A DNA stretch of 64,000 nt from NCBI RefSeq assembly GCF_026914265.1, contig NC_069122.1, positions 40,534,625-40,598,624 on the forward strand, given 5' to 3'. Numbering within the stretch: the stretch's first letter is position 1; every line of letters begins with the position of its first letter. Below are positions 36,601 through 44,689 of this stretch, piece after piece. The notes below the pieces were generated by a model. That model was given only the letters and a program-made list of their open reading frames with translations. It had not been told where the DNA came from and ran no database searches. Made by a program: the position numbers and the translations under genes. The stretch is from Mya arenaria (taxonomy: Eukaryota > Mollusca > Bivalvia > Myida > Myidae).

Positions 36601-37442
36601 AACTGTACAATAGAGCCTGTCGAAGAAGTGAGAAAGCTTCAGGTGGAAATGGAGGACCAGCCCGCCATTGATGTGGAAGGGTTCAGCATGTGTGGACAAG
36701 TCTGGTGCATTCAGTTTATCAACAACAGGTAAGGTATATTCAAACGTAAGATTAATTAACCTACATATACTATTATTTGAATACAAGGTAACGTGATTTT
36801 ACATACTTAATGTCACATGATTTTACACAACAAATATATCAATCTCTGAATATCATTAATGTAACATTATTTTACATAATAATTGAATTATTATTTCGAT
36901 ATAACGTAAACTGATTTTAAATATATATATATTTAAATACATGGTATAATGCTGTTGTTTTTTAAAGTAAATGTATTTCATTATTTCAATATAAGTTACA
37001 TGTTTATATATAATAAACATATCAATTTCCGTTCAAAATTTTGAGATATTTTACTTGGATAATTTAAAAATATCCAAAGTTTTATATTGTTTTCTTATAA
37101 TATCTATTAAGAATGATTTACTTATTATTATCAATGAATTTTAAAAGATAACTTGAAATTGTCTGTTTAAGGTAATAAGTCCACGCTGTAAGGTAATCAG
37201 TCTACGCTGTAAGGTATATACCATATTCAGCTCATATATGGGATCTCGCAATGTTCAGCTCAAAAGGCATCAGCGAACAACAGACGTGTGTGTTCGTGGT
37301 TTTTAATGTATAAGTTCCATCTGAGGTTGAGTTCAAAACCTTATGAACAAACGTTGTTTTCCAACAGTTCAGCAAATGCAAACAAAGACAAAGTTTGCTT
37401 CAAGGAATCCGGGAGTTACAACCATACTTGTTGTCAGTAAAA
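18281..37442 (+). CDS. NLR-like STAND ATPase gene, six exons, in-frame stop in exon 4
   Basis: My model is join 18281-18745, 19263-19427, 19967-20384, 28476-30574, 35512-36728, 37370-37442. The total of 4437 nt is divisible by three and all intron phases match (0, 0, 1, 0, 2), giving 1478 codons plus stop. Domains in order: HEPN-like alpha-helical region (about 1-210), charged coiled-coil region (211-349), NACHT ATPase with Walker A GEPGTGKT (422-429), Walker B LLLLDGLDE (508-516), sensor ITTRP (535-539), winged-helix signature QFLHKTFQEYF (713-723), LRR-like segment (about 880-1049), then six repeats of about 65-68 residues. Family knowledge: such proteins are cytosolic innate sensors that oligomerise on ligand and nucleotide binding, and they are greatly expanded in bivalves. 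A TAA at 30464-30466 (codon 1013) interrupts the frame. The lesion may be real, polymorphic or a sequencing error; the exons beyond it look conserved. Confidence 0.85.
19263..19427 (+). CDS. NLR exon 2: HEPN-like domain, second part
   Basis: 55 codons, phase 0 at both ends, bounded by CATTACAG and GAG^GTAAAC. It is noticeably GC-richer than its flanks. It begins AREVVNHIRHMPD, aligning with the AREIGREIRHSPDLKL-type block I recall for this domain. The R and H residues sit where HEPN proteins carry their basic motif. A helical LYALLNEPGL segment follows. Catalytic activity cannot be judged from this. Confidence 0.8.
19967..20384 (+). CDS. NLR exon 3: coiled-coil linker
   Basis: 139 codons plus one base (phase 1), from TTTTAG to CTTG^GTGAGT. 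The peptide is charged and helical, with repeated Lys, Glu and Arg and evenly spaced hydrophobic residues over about 120 residues (for example DRRRVMDHIAFMERKAIEH), as in a coiled coil. It ends LQKKKL, and the split codon G|AG joins in frame to exon 4. The last 23 bases plus the donor are copied at 23772, inside the next intron. Confidence 0.82.
20361..21115 (+). repeat. Intronic duplication, copy A
   Basis: Starts inside exon 3 at AAAATCTACAAAAAAAGAAA, crosses the splice donor and continues through intron 3. It matches 23772-24245 in order: GTGAGTATTAGCATTTTAC, ATGTATTTAAACCGT, ATACTGGTGTAC, CAGTCGAGC..GGCTCG, TTGGTCACTTAATA, GAATAGTCTGAGAG and TTGGATATTTT. Copy B is shorter because of deletions. 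The duplicated block contains a partial pogo-type terminus (20634-20690). Confidence 0.8.
21400..21726. repeat. AT-rich tandem repeat, about 180-bp unit, left block
   Basis: Monomers carry TTTGCAATAAAATTACCAGA, then ACAGTATAATATACCGTAAG, then AAAATTAAATAAAAATAAGA. Similar monomers appear at 23200-23245 and 23440-23765. The array is split by the Tc1-like element and a 174-bp MITE, so it predates both. Confidence 0.6.
21727..23076 (+). mobile_element. Tc1/mariner-type transposon, about 1350 bp, inactive
   Basis: TIRs of about 27 bp: the left end starts CACTCGGCAAAAAAAGTCAT, and the right end reverse-complemented starts TACTCAGCAATAACAGTCAT, with GCGAC following in both. TA dinucleotides flank both ends, the target site of this superfamily. 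It encloses a broken transposase and lies within intron 3 of the NLR gene, in the same orientation. Confidence 0.85.
21975..23001 (+). pseudogene. Tc1-like transposase, degraded
   Basis: Begins near the open frame at 22005 with a helix-turn-helix region (VWNVENIARRFNFNRATINCL). Small indels then move the frame. The catalytic core is recognisable in pieces: VLFSDESRFNL (first Asp), GKGGSVMIWGGI, QDENAWPHRA (second Asp), then MEHVWDVLGRR (third acidic residue). In-frame stops occur near 22437, 22535 and 22817, and there is a frameshift around 22360. Family role: DDE/D cut-and-paste transposase. This copy cannot make protein. Confidence 0.88.
23101..23150. repeat. (TTCAA)n run with AAGGCCTCCGGCC tail
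   Basis: Four TTCAA units followed by TTTATTTAATTGATAAAGGC. Pentanucleotide tails of this kind often mark the 3' end of LINE-derived inserts, but no LINE coding sequence adjoins. A similar (TTCAA)n run lies near 34097-34117. Confidence 0.5.
23247..23420. mobile_element. Pogo/Tigger-type MITE, 174 bp
   Basis: Long terminal inverted repeats begin CAGTTGAACCCCGTTGGCTC on the left and CAGTCAAACCCCGTTGGCTC on the right (reverse complement). TA is present on both sides. CAGT-GAACC-type termini are typical of pogo-group elements. GGCTCGAA also recurs inside. Fragments of a related end sit at 20634 and 24041. Confidence 0.8.
23440..23771. repeat. AT-rich tandem repeat, right block
   Basis: Continuation of the monomers at 21400-21726, with TGTGAAATGTGATTT and GGTAAAA..TTGAAAA motifs repeated at about 180-bp spacing. 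Confidence 0.6.
23772..24245 (+). repeat. Intronic duplication, copy B, with exon 3 donor copy
   Basis: Starts AAAATCTACAAATAAAGAAA followed by CTTG^GTGAGT, identical in layout to the end of exon 3 but 3.4 kb downstream. It then follows copy A with several deletions. No coding sequence of exon 3 is present upstream of the duplicated 23 bases, so it cannot act as a full exon. It does retain a consensus 5' splice site. Confidence 0.8.
24246..24934. other. Intron 3, nothing seen
   Basis: AT-rich intronic DNA without recognisable repeats or frames. Confidence 0.5.
24935..25330. repeat. Degenerate molluscan-type repeat, two units
   Basis: CCAAGGTCACACT, AACTTGGCACGTATGTTCGA and GACCATGTGTCGCGCACA form one unit. 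Degenerate counterparts (CAAAGTCACTTTGAGTG, GACGACGTGTTTCG) follow about 200 bp later. The motif set resembles a satellite seen in many bivalve genomes (from memory, not searched). Confidence 0.5.
25468..25880 (+). mobile_element. Tandem-repeat-bearing element, copy 2
   Basis: Head TCGACTATTCGAATAATAAT and TTGACTACTCTCCCCGGC lead into a run of GTCGTCGGCGTC-like triplets. About two monomers follow, marked by GGTTAAAGTTTTAGG, ATCACATAATGAGGTT and GCCCTTGATTGACTTAGG. The monomers match those at 32739-33480 closely, while those at 4168 differ. The element lies in intron 3. Confidence 0.75.
25990..26405. repeat. Satellite-like repeat, about 145-bp unit, three copies
   Basis: GGGATTGCGTTTGGGGCCCC (26063) and its variants at 26210 and 26353 mark three units. 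Each also contains AAGGTCAA..GTTACTAA, AACGGTTC and TTAGG-TTTACATATTG-type segments. Confidence 0.75.
26406..27080. other. Intron 3, nothing firm
   Basis: AT-rich, with weak traces of the following 75-bp repeat in the last 40 bases (GCAGCAACGCTCTTTGAAAA). Confidence 0.45.
27081..27490. repeat. 75-bp minisatellite
   Basis: Units start GGTCCAAAACAACGCTCATT at 27308, 27383 and 27458 (period exactly 75). A more distant copy lies at 27081-27155, separated by about 150 bp of unrelated sequence. Period 75 keeps frames open on both strands (plus 27299-27520, minus 27285-27557), but the peptides are unlike known proteins and sit inside an intron. Confidence 0.85.
27491..28475. other. End of intron 3
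   Basis: AT-rich. It ends with a pyrimidine-rich ATTTTGTATTTCCAG acceptor. Nothing else seen. Confidence 0.5.
28476..30574 (+). CDS. NLR exon 4: NACHT ATPase, winged helix, LRR-like start; in-frame TAA
   Basis: 2099 nt in one exon. It carries Walker A (28691-28714), Walker B (about 28949-28977), the ITTRP sensor (from 29030) and FLHKTFQEYFAA (from about 29567). The last is the typical end of the NACHT-associated helical region. At about 29735-29800 a 21-bp unit (PDAVEEF) repeats three times, a local expansion. From about 30000 hydrophobic LRR-like lines appear (LKSLRIDG, LKRLVLRNVGL, VKELDLTW). TAA at 30464-30466 stops the frame. The same frame continues MLNLRKLKIVFRT for 36 codons up to a consensus donor, CCG^GTAAGT, in phase with exon 5. 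The stop is therefore a point lesion in an intact exon rather than its natural end. Confidence 0.93.
30575..32038. other. Intron 4, first part
   Basis: AT-rich. It holds a perfect palindrome with 10-bp arms, CTGGTCCGGA/TCCGGACCAG, at 31947-31970. No exon-like sequence was found that would bypass the stop at 30464. Confidence 0.5.
32039..32600. other. Intron 4, pyrimidine-rich block
   Basis: The plus strand is strongly C+T-rich over about 480 bp, with recurring loose motifs such as CCACCGCTCT and CGTCC. It may be an old degenerate tandem repeat. No frame or known element. Confidence 0.4.
32739..33480 (+). mobile_element. Tandem-repeat-bearing element, copy 3
   Basis: Head TCGACTATTCGAAGAATAAG, TTTACTACTCGCCCCAGCG and GTCGTCGTCGGCGTCGGCG. 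About four monomers of 155-175 bp follow, each with GTTGTTCAGGGCCATCACAT, CATATTATCCTT and CCCCTGATTGACTT, separated by TTAGGGCAGGTTAAAGTTTT. It lies in intron 4 of the NLR gene, the third member of the family in this window. Confidence 0.8.
33500..33673. repeat. (GAT)n and (ATT)n microsatellites
   Basis: GATGATGAT triplets at 33500-33550 and about twenty ATT triplets at 33611-33673. The open frames here are homopolymeric and artefactual. Confidence 0.9.
33720..34189. other. Intron 4, nothing besides a short TTCAA run
   Basis: Contains (ATTCA)n near 34097-34117. Otherwise AT-rich DNA. Confidence 0.5.
34190..34669. mobile_element. TIR MITE of about 480 bp enclosing a tRNA-like block
   Basis: The left end is AAGGGACTGTACTCCG; the right end reverse-complemented is AAGGGACGGTACCCCA (13 of 16 match). 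TTAA precedes the left end and TTGAA follows the right, possibly a decayed TTAA target site. Inside, at about 34463-34540, GTAGCCCAGTGGATACAACA resembles a tRNA A box and GCTTGAAACCGGTC a degenerate B box. No protein is encoded. Lies in intron 4. Confidence 0.75.
34670..35511. other. Intron 4, last part
   Basis: AT-rich, ending in ACGACATTTCAG before exon 5. Nothing else seen. Confidence 0.5.
35512..36728 (+). CDS. NLR exon 5: six repeats of about 65-68 residues
   Basis: 405 codons plus two bases. Six repeats begin near 35539, 35701, 35905, 36106, 36301 and 36505. Each has a core LxKMTVSADVFRRLVxVVLQ, then a GHxVxFxLTECTIEGDI strand and a QPASS linker. Spacing is 162-204 bp. Such C-terminal repeats follow NACHT domains in bivalve NLR-like proteins and are probable ligand- or partner-binding surfaces (inference). 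Repeats 4 and 5 end in near-identical DNA (36266-36300 and 36461-36495), suggesting recent duplication or conversion. The exon is GC-richer than its flanks. Donor AACAACAG^GTAAGG. Confidence 0.88.
37370..37442 (+). CDS. NLR exon 6: probable terminal exon
   Basis: After TTTTCCAACAG, one base completes the split codon (AG|T) left by exon 5. A further 23 codons follow, then TAA at 37440-37442. It is the only phase-compatible acceptor with a short open frame that I found near the exon 5 donor. The peptide is short (SSANANKDKVCFKES start) and not independently recognisable, so the assignment depends on phase and position. Confidence 0.5.
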
Positions 37443-37883
37443 TGTAAGACGAACTTTGAACATTTTAGGATTGAATATTATGTAGTTTTATTTTGACGTT
37501 CCATCTTGTTGGCTGGTATTGCTACTTCTACACTAAACTTTGGATTATCGTGGCTGTAACAAAGTGTACCTTTTTGTGAATGACTCGTGTTGTTCTTTCG
37601 CAATGGTCGTGGATTATTGTGGAATCAAGGTTCAGTAACAACAGGTCGAAAGTGTTTCTTTAGTTTCTGAACGTTTCGAAATTTAACTATCAAATTGTTG
37701 AAAATGGCGCGCATATCGCTATATAAAAATATTTTTGAGATATATTTTATCTATTTATAGTTAATTAAAATACGTACATTAAATCGTTTGTTTTGGGATC
37801 TTAGTGTGTGAATTTAAGATGCATCCATGTTTGTTGTGAGTTTTGAACTTTTTGTTCCAATAGTATGCCTTATATCATGAGCC
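37443..37883. other. Likely 3' UTR and downstream DNA
   Basis: AT-rich. There is no clear AATAAA within 400 bases of the stop. Nothing else seen. Confidence 0.4.
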
Positions 37884-38410
37884 GCATCGCGCGATTTCGG
37901 GCCTTAGAACATTTGTTTGCCTGTATTCTTTGTTGAGGTATTTAAATTAAATGACATTTCAGGAAGTATTTCCAAAAATGTCATGATGATATCACTTAAA
38001 TTGAGTTAGATACGTATTAATAAGTGTTTCTATGTACTGTTCAAATCGAATACTAAATTTGACATCATTCATATGACGACATTCTGAAAGTACATAATGT
38101 GTTACATACATTAAAAACGAGTAATGATTTTTTCTTTTTTTTTCTATTTTTATTACATTGGAAGTTTTAAAGACAGACTATGACTGCAGTTAGTTTAAGT
38201 CGGGACGTCATCTGTGGTTGCTATGGAAACATAAGTAAACCAATTTTCATCAATCGTAAAGAAGATAATGCAACAATGACAAACATTTAACAAAAAGAAG
38301 TTTGGAATAAATTGATATACAAAGTGAAAAATAATAATTTTAGACATTTTTTATTAATGATTATTTAATTTGTAATAATTATGCCTTAAGGCCCAAAATC
38401 GCGCGATATT
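37884..38410. mobile_element. Foldback element with ATCGCGCGAT arms
   Basis: ATCGCGCGATTTCGGGCCTTA at 37886-37906 faces its near-perfect inverted partner at 38387-38407 (one mismatch). Weaker pairing continues outwards for about 30 bases (ATGCCTTATAT versus ATAAGTAAGGAC). The inner 480 bases have no frame. Probably a MITE or foldback transposon. Confidence 0.6.
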
Positions 38411-40279
38411 TGTGTATAAGTAAGGACCATAGTTTCTATTAGCATATGATTTTTTTCAATTTGGTTATTTGATGTGTTTGATTTAGTTTCTTGTTTAAAA
38501 TACATGTATTCCTTGATAATGCATGTTTGTACCTTTATAACATATGTATTTACCTAGATAATGCAATATTCATGCATGTAAATAATGTAATAATGCATGT
38601 ATTTTGTTTATTAATGTTTATGATGACGAATGCCTTGGTGTTTGTGTAATTTGCATTTCACTTTTAAAAAGTGACAATGAAGCCGCTTGCTGAGAAAAGT
38701 TTCTTATTTAGATTATTGAAATATATCGTATTAAGATAATTACATTTATAACACATTAAGTTAGATCCAAAGTTGATCCAGTTATTTATATAACAGGTTT
38801 AAATGTTTTGTAAATTCGTATAACCAATTAAGGTGTTTAAGTTTTTCTGTAAACAATTATCACACTTATATAAACATTTCCTCTATAATGTCCAATTGGT
38901 TAAAACATTGTATCAATTTAAAGCTGGCTTTTTTTTCGATCCATTAATCTATTAGCTATGAGTTTGAATGTTGGTAACCTGGTAACCCCATGCGCAATTG
39001 TCTCCTCTAAAATAAAATGTGCGTGTTGATTGAGGAAATGCGAATTAATTAATCATAATACAATTGCAAGTGATTAACATGAAAATTGTTATATTGTGTT
39101 GATCATCATGTCATGTTTTAATTTATTACTAACCATGTGTGAGATTTCAAATGATTTCAAATGATGCCGGTTTTACACGGTGACCAGGCTGTCTAATGTT
39201 TTAGTGTATGTTTTATATATTCTTTCTCTACTCATATAACCCTTTCAAACGACACCCAAACACTATGGGATCATACGTGGTCCAAAGTGCTGACGGTTTT
39301 ACAGGGGATTTCTTAAAGCTGCAATTTTGTTTCTTTGTCTAGGAATGAGCCATTTTTGCGTCATTGTCTTGAAACCAGTGATATAAGACTGCTGGCAAAA
39401 GTACAGGTCGCAGTCTTCATATTTATGTTTAAAATTTATGTTTTATGGCTAAAAGCGTTACTAACGCTTTATGAAAAATGAAAGTTTACCAAACATTTGA
39501 GATCTGCTTTTCGTTTGTGAGTTATCTTATATGACATATGACTGAATTGAAAGCGCTGATGTTAATATGAGTTAATTCTGAGACAAAAAATAAAAGAAAA
39601 CAGGTCAAAACTGTAAATTTGTGAGAGTACAGCTTTAAGTACATTTATTGACATTTGTTAGAGGTTGCCTGTATGTAGTTCGTTAAGTTCAGACAATGAT
39701 AATTGGGTTGGTAATGTACTTCATGTCATATTATAACTTAAGATACAAAATAACTGTAATACATTAAATGAATTAGTTTTAGAGGGATTCAATGTAAAAA
39801 TAATTAGTTTTAATGTGTATTTTGAACTTTTTACTTAACTTAAATAATAAACGAGAATATAATTAAAAGAAATGTTATTAGAAATGGAATAACTTTTCAA
39901 AATGTGCAAATTGTCTATTCATGTGTGCAATTGATTCATAGGTGAATTGTCCCGAATACAAACAAATGTAGAAAAATAGTATGATGGTAATAACGTTTTC
40001 ATTTAACAAAATGTCCATCGGGAAATTAAAACAAACATGACTTTTGTTCATAGTTTATTCAATTTTAAATTCACATTTTTTAAATATCATACCGAATACA
40101 TTGCTATGCTTAATTCTACGTATCTTTATATGAACGAAAACCCTTATAAGATGAATAAAATATTCGTTACGAAATGACTTTAAGTCGGATACGAAATGAG
40201 CACTTTAAGGTTATAACCGAAATAACCGAAAATCTGAGGGTACGAAATTACTAGGGTACGAAATGCTGTAAACAGACAT
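38411..40279. other. No gene seen
   Basis: AT-rich intergenic sequence. Short TACGAAAT motifs recur around 40167-40265. Nothing else interpretable. Confidence 0.5.
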
Positions 40280-40670
40280 TATTCCATCAGCGTTGGAGCA
40301 GTTAAAGTATTAGTATTCGTGTCGGGTTGTGTAGTATAGAACACACACAGGATACGCACGTGCACCAGTGTACAACACCATTACACTAACCCCCCCCCCC
40401 CCCCCCCGTTCAACGTCATTCCAGAAGTCTTGCTCACCAACGTCTGATAACATTTTTAAGAAACAATCGGATTTTAATTGACATTTCGCAGTTTTTAAGA
40501 TAAAAAACCAATTGATCTAGCTGTTGACCAGATCACTCACCCATCATCGTCGGAGCTTGTAAAACTATTAGTGTTTGTGTAAGGTTGTGTGTTATAGACC
40601 ACACAAATGATGTAACGCTTGTAATTGATACTCTGGTTCCTTAATGTGCACGAGTGTATATCACTGCCAC
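40280..40670. repeat. Imperfect direct repeat, about 250 bp apart
   Basis: ATTAGTATTCGTGTCGGGTTGTGTAGTATAGAACAC-type sequence (from about 40300) recurs from about 40567 with GGTTGTGTGTTATAGACCAC and a CCAGTGTA/CGAGTGTA downstream match. A run of 17 C lies between them near 40390-40407. Confidence 0.55.
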
Positions 40671-40765
40671 ACGAGACTTAGAAAGTAATTCAAAACAAGT
40701 GTGGGGATATCTGGAAGAATGCAACGTTGTTACATTGTTAAAATCTCTGCTATTGATATTTTTAG

Positions 40766-41587
40766 TAGGAATGCAAACGAATAGCAAAACTGATATTCGA
40801 ATATTCGGTAATTCTTTCGATCGAATATTCGAATACTCGATTACCAAAATACATATTTTAGAAGTTATAGTAAACTATTATTTAACAGCCGGGGCATTTT
40901 AACCCTACTTCGTCGTAGCCAGTACGCGCGGCGATTCCTGATTTTTCATAAATGAGCCTCTGAAAATTCCAATTTTTAAAATGAAAATCAACAGAAGATT
41001 ATGAACAAACATTTTTTTTAATTAATTCAATTTGACTGCCTTCATACTTGTAAACAATGTGAATTTAGATGAATTGCTGGTCAAATGGCGTTATACGCCA
41101 ATGGAAGGTATTTCCGTAGGACAATCAGCCTCGTTCTTGGATTGACCTCTACTAAATATAACTATACAAAAGCCATTGATTTGTAATTTGAGCAATGTTG
41201 CACAGAAGACAACACATTAGTGTGAAGGCTGATTCCTTAAATCCTTAATTGGCAAAGACTAAATCTAAATTTACCGAAAATGATTGAAAAGTTTGACGTC
41301 ACTTGTAATATTGTAAAATTAAAAGGGACTTGTTTTATAGTACCCGACGATTTGTCCCTAAATGACATATGGCAAGTGTTTAGCGTATTGTCATCGAAAT
41401 CACACCTCTGGCATTATGGGCCAATCGTTGTAAAAACAAGACAAATGAACTGTATACACAACAACAGAGTTGTGGTCAAAATTATTATTATTCTATTTAT
41501 TCACCAACAAAAATCGAAAATTCGAATACTGATTTAAACATTCGAATACCAATCATTTGATCGAAAATATATTCGTTTGCATCCCTA
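40766..41587. mobile_element. hAT-type non-autonomous transposon, 822 bp
   Basis: TIRs TAGGAATGCAAACGAATA and, inverted, TAGGGATGCAAACGAATA match at 17 of 18. The flanking 8-mers ATTTTTAG and ATTTTAAG match at 7 of 8, which fits the 8-bp target-site duplication of hAT elements. Subterminal GAATATTCGAATA and TCGATCGAATATTCG palindromes occur at both ends. No transposase. A truncated relative lies at 50005. Confidence 0.85.
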
Positions 41588-41595
41588 ATTTTAAG

Positions 41596-42145
41596 TGATC
41601 ATTTTTTTCATGGGTTTCCGGTCAATGGCCGCATAGAAAAAGCAAAATAAGACGAGAAAGAATATATCGAAATATAGAAGACGATAGCCTGTAGATTCTG
41701 ATAAACTGACAGATTGTGAACATATAGTAACATTTAGCCCTCCATGATTTTGTGAATTAGTGAGCTCGCCAGAAGACATAATTTATTACGAAACAAAAGC
41801 CAAGGTCAAACGTTGGTTTCATTTAGTGTTCTCTCCCTTTTATGTATTTATTTCCCTTAAGCTTTCGGTTATATTTAGGCTACTGCTTGACCCAACTAAC
41901 TTCTAAATTTAAACCCTTCAGTACTAAATGTCAAGCAGTCCTACTTATATTTCAATAAAAATTGTGAGCTTTGGACTTTTCATTATTTTCATTAACAATA
42001 TCAATATTTTCAACAATATTTATTATATCAATATTATTTACATAACATCTTATATAAAAATCTTAACATCTCTACATATAGGGGCTAGGTTCCCCATTAA
42101 ACTGTATCACATGCTTGTTGATTTTATTACAAATTTAACTGTTAA
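41596..42145. other. No gene seen
   Basis: AT-rich spacer between the hAT-type element and the LINE. Confidence 0.5.
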
Positions 42146-42149
42146 CAAT

Positions 42150-42726
42150 GGCTGGTGATACCTTTCTCAAAACAACAATACCAGGAGACAGTCAAATGAC
42201 TTGTCTCCTGTGCTTGGGGAGGCACTATGCATCAGTGATTGTCATCACTTAACGCATAACACTTTGATGCACAAGTGTCTCCTTCGGGCTATTGTAGGTG
42301 GGTCACCTCCGCCTGTTCAAACGATCAGTCCCACTAGCCTCTGGGGTCCTTCTCCTGGAACTGGTTTCTGCCCAGGCAATTGTCAAGGTAATAAATATGG
42401 GCATTTTTAAATTCATGGGGGTTGACTGTCTTGCTGCCCTACCCCATTCCCTCCACAAAGTTCGTGGAGTGTTGGCTAGGGTCCCGGAGAATGAGGACCT
42501 GGCAGGCATTTGGGATAGTCTGGAGCTGCCGCCAGGCGTCCAGTGCCATATCTTGGGGTTGGAGCGCCTTGAGGTCCCAACACCACCGGGATTGCCTCGG
42601 TTGGTGGGGATAAGTTTTATCACCCAGACGAGCCTCCCGAGGTACGTCAGAGTGGGCGGCACGAGCCTTATTATATATGTTCACCCTAGACAAGAGGACC
42701 CTGGTAGGTGTTTTAAATGCCAATAA
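42150..42726 (+). pseudogene. LINE ORF1 (gag-like) remnant
   Basis: An ATG at 42150 opens a frame that shifts within 100 codons. The best piece, 42298-42726, contains KVINMGIFKFMGVDCLA and LPRYVRVGGTSLIIYVHP, and ends CFKCQ, the first half of a CCHC zinc knuckle. The second half is lost at a stop. Family role: nucleic-acid-binding particle protein. Confidence 0.6.
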
Positions 42727-43439
42727 AAACAACTCAGCAAAAGTTGTTAACTCCCAGGAATCTCCTAATGTCATTCAAAATACCCCCTCACCAATGGCTC
42801 GGGGTCAATTGGCATCAACGCCAAAAAGCCAAGACCGGTTGATTGAACCTTGTCCGACGCTTTGGGGTCGGAGACACTGACCACCGTTAGCGATTGCTCC
42901 GATTTCAATGTGACGGACAGGGTGGTGTCCATTCATTCATCTTTCTATAAGAGCATAAGTGAGGTGATGGCCATTGATGAGACACCAGTTAAGGGCCAGC
43001 CACCGACATACAGTGCGGTAGAGTCCCAGACATCCCCGATTCCAAATCATAATATTAAAATTTCAAACAAACATTTTAAAATAATGGGGGAAAACCATGA
43101 CTCTACAATTGTAATGAAATATATCATAACCTTAGTTAAAAACACGATTTAAGACAAAGCAAAACCGTCTGGGCCTCATTTAGAAAAATATAAAGAAAAT
43201 AAAATTCAGATAAACTTGGTAAAATCTAAAAATGAAAGAAAATCAAATAATTCTGGAAATTTAGGACAAGTCCGCAGGGTTGAGGTGGCATGTCCCTTAA
43301 GGCCATCACTTAAATTGCCAGCGCATTACTGCAGGGGTCCCTCGAAACTTGGTAAATTGAGGGCTGGGAGGATGAGTCGTAGACTCTACTCCCAGTCTTC
43401 AATGGGCAAAACCCAAAGGTCAAATCTCCTCTGCAGGTT

Positions 43440-44110
43440 TAACAACATTCTCAACGGATAGGGATTTAAAAATATTATCATTCAACTGTGGTGGTCTGTC
43501 ATCTAATAAACACTCAAGGTTAAAACATCTTACTGATATAAATATTATTGATATATTGTGCATTCAAGAAGCTAAATTTAAGGAGAATACATCAAAATCA
43601 ACCCCCGGCTATTACATAGAGTTCTTAAATCAACAAACTTGAATGACAATGTTGCCGGTGGGTTAGCAATTTACATAAAGCACAATATTCAATACCAGAC
43701 TTTTTCAGTCACTGAACCGTCAAAAAATGATGGCGGCACGGCCATAGAGGCACTGGCAATTATTGTTTACCCAACAAAGTACCAACCCTTTGTTCTTATA
43801 AATTTCTACTCTCGGGGCTGTAATATTCAGGCTCTTACTACACTCGAGAGTAATATACGGAGTAAAACAAATATAATGAAACTGGTAAACACTGGTGACT
43901 TCAATGCACATCACCCAGTGTGGGGTTGCTCAAAAGTCTGTAAATATGGTGAGGACGTCTGTACTTGGATGGAAGACTCAAACTTGGTAGTCCTGAATGA
44001 TGGTGCACCCACCAGGTTCGATGCACAAGGTAATTCACGTGCATTGATCTCACCATAATCAGTGTCTGTTTGGCAGGTGTCGCGTCATGGAGGGTCCTAG
44101 ACGACAATCT
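43440..44110 (+). pseudogene. LINE endonuclease (APE-like) remnant
   Basis: LSFNCGGLSSNKHSRLKHL near 43472, then IQEAKF (catalytic Glu), GGLAIYIKHNI, and GDFNAHHPVWG (43898 onwards; catalytic Asp/Asn block). It ends after a frame change with DDNLGSDHFSCLI (SDH motif). Catalytic residues are present, but the reading frame is broken near 43635 and 44056. Family role: nicking of target DNA. Confidence 0.8.
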
Positions 44111-44689
44111 TGGGTCGGATCATTTTTCTTGCCTTATAGCCCTCCACAATGTCAATAACGGGTCAAATTCACGGGAAACTTGCAAGCCATCCTTTAACTT
44201 TGAAAAGGCTGACTGGTGTGAATTTAAAAGATTGTCCCTGGAACTTTCTCTCTCTGACTTTGATCTGGAAGAGCTGGAACATTTTAATCGCCAGTTGATT
44301 GATAAAATCCTATTCATAGCTGAGAATTGTATTCCCTCCTCTTCCGGTAAACGTCAAACGGTCCCATGGTGAAAGGACGCTGTACAGGGTAGAAATAAGG
44401 CATTAAATAACCTAAAAAGAAATCCCTCACCTGACAATTTAATGTTATATAGGTATTTGGAAACAGAAGTTAAGAGGGTGATTTTAAGGGTCAAAACCCA
44501 GCTAGGTTAAATAAGTCAAATAGTAGGGAATTTTGGAACAAGGTTCACAGAATAAAAGGTCATTCTACCTGCCCTGTACCACTTCTTAAATATAGAGATA
44601 AAATTGCTAAAAATCCCCTTGAAAAGGCTCAATTTTTAATAACACATTGCAAATATCCAGTGATAGTAATCTTCCACCTTAAACTTTGG

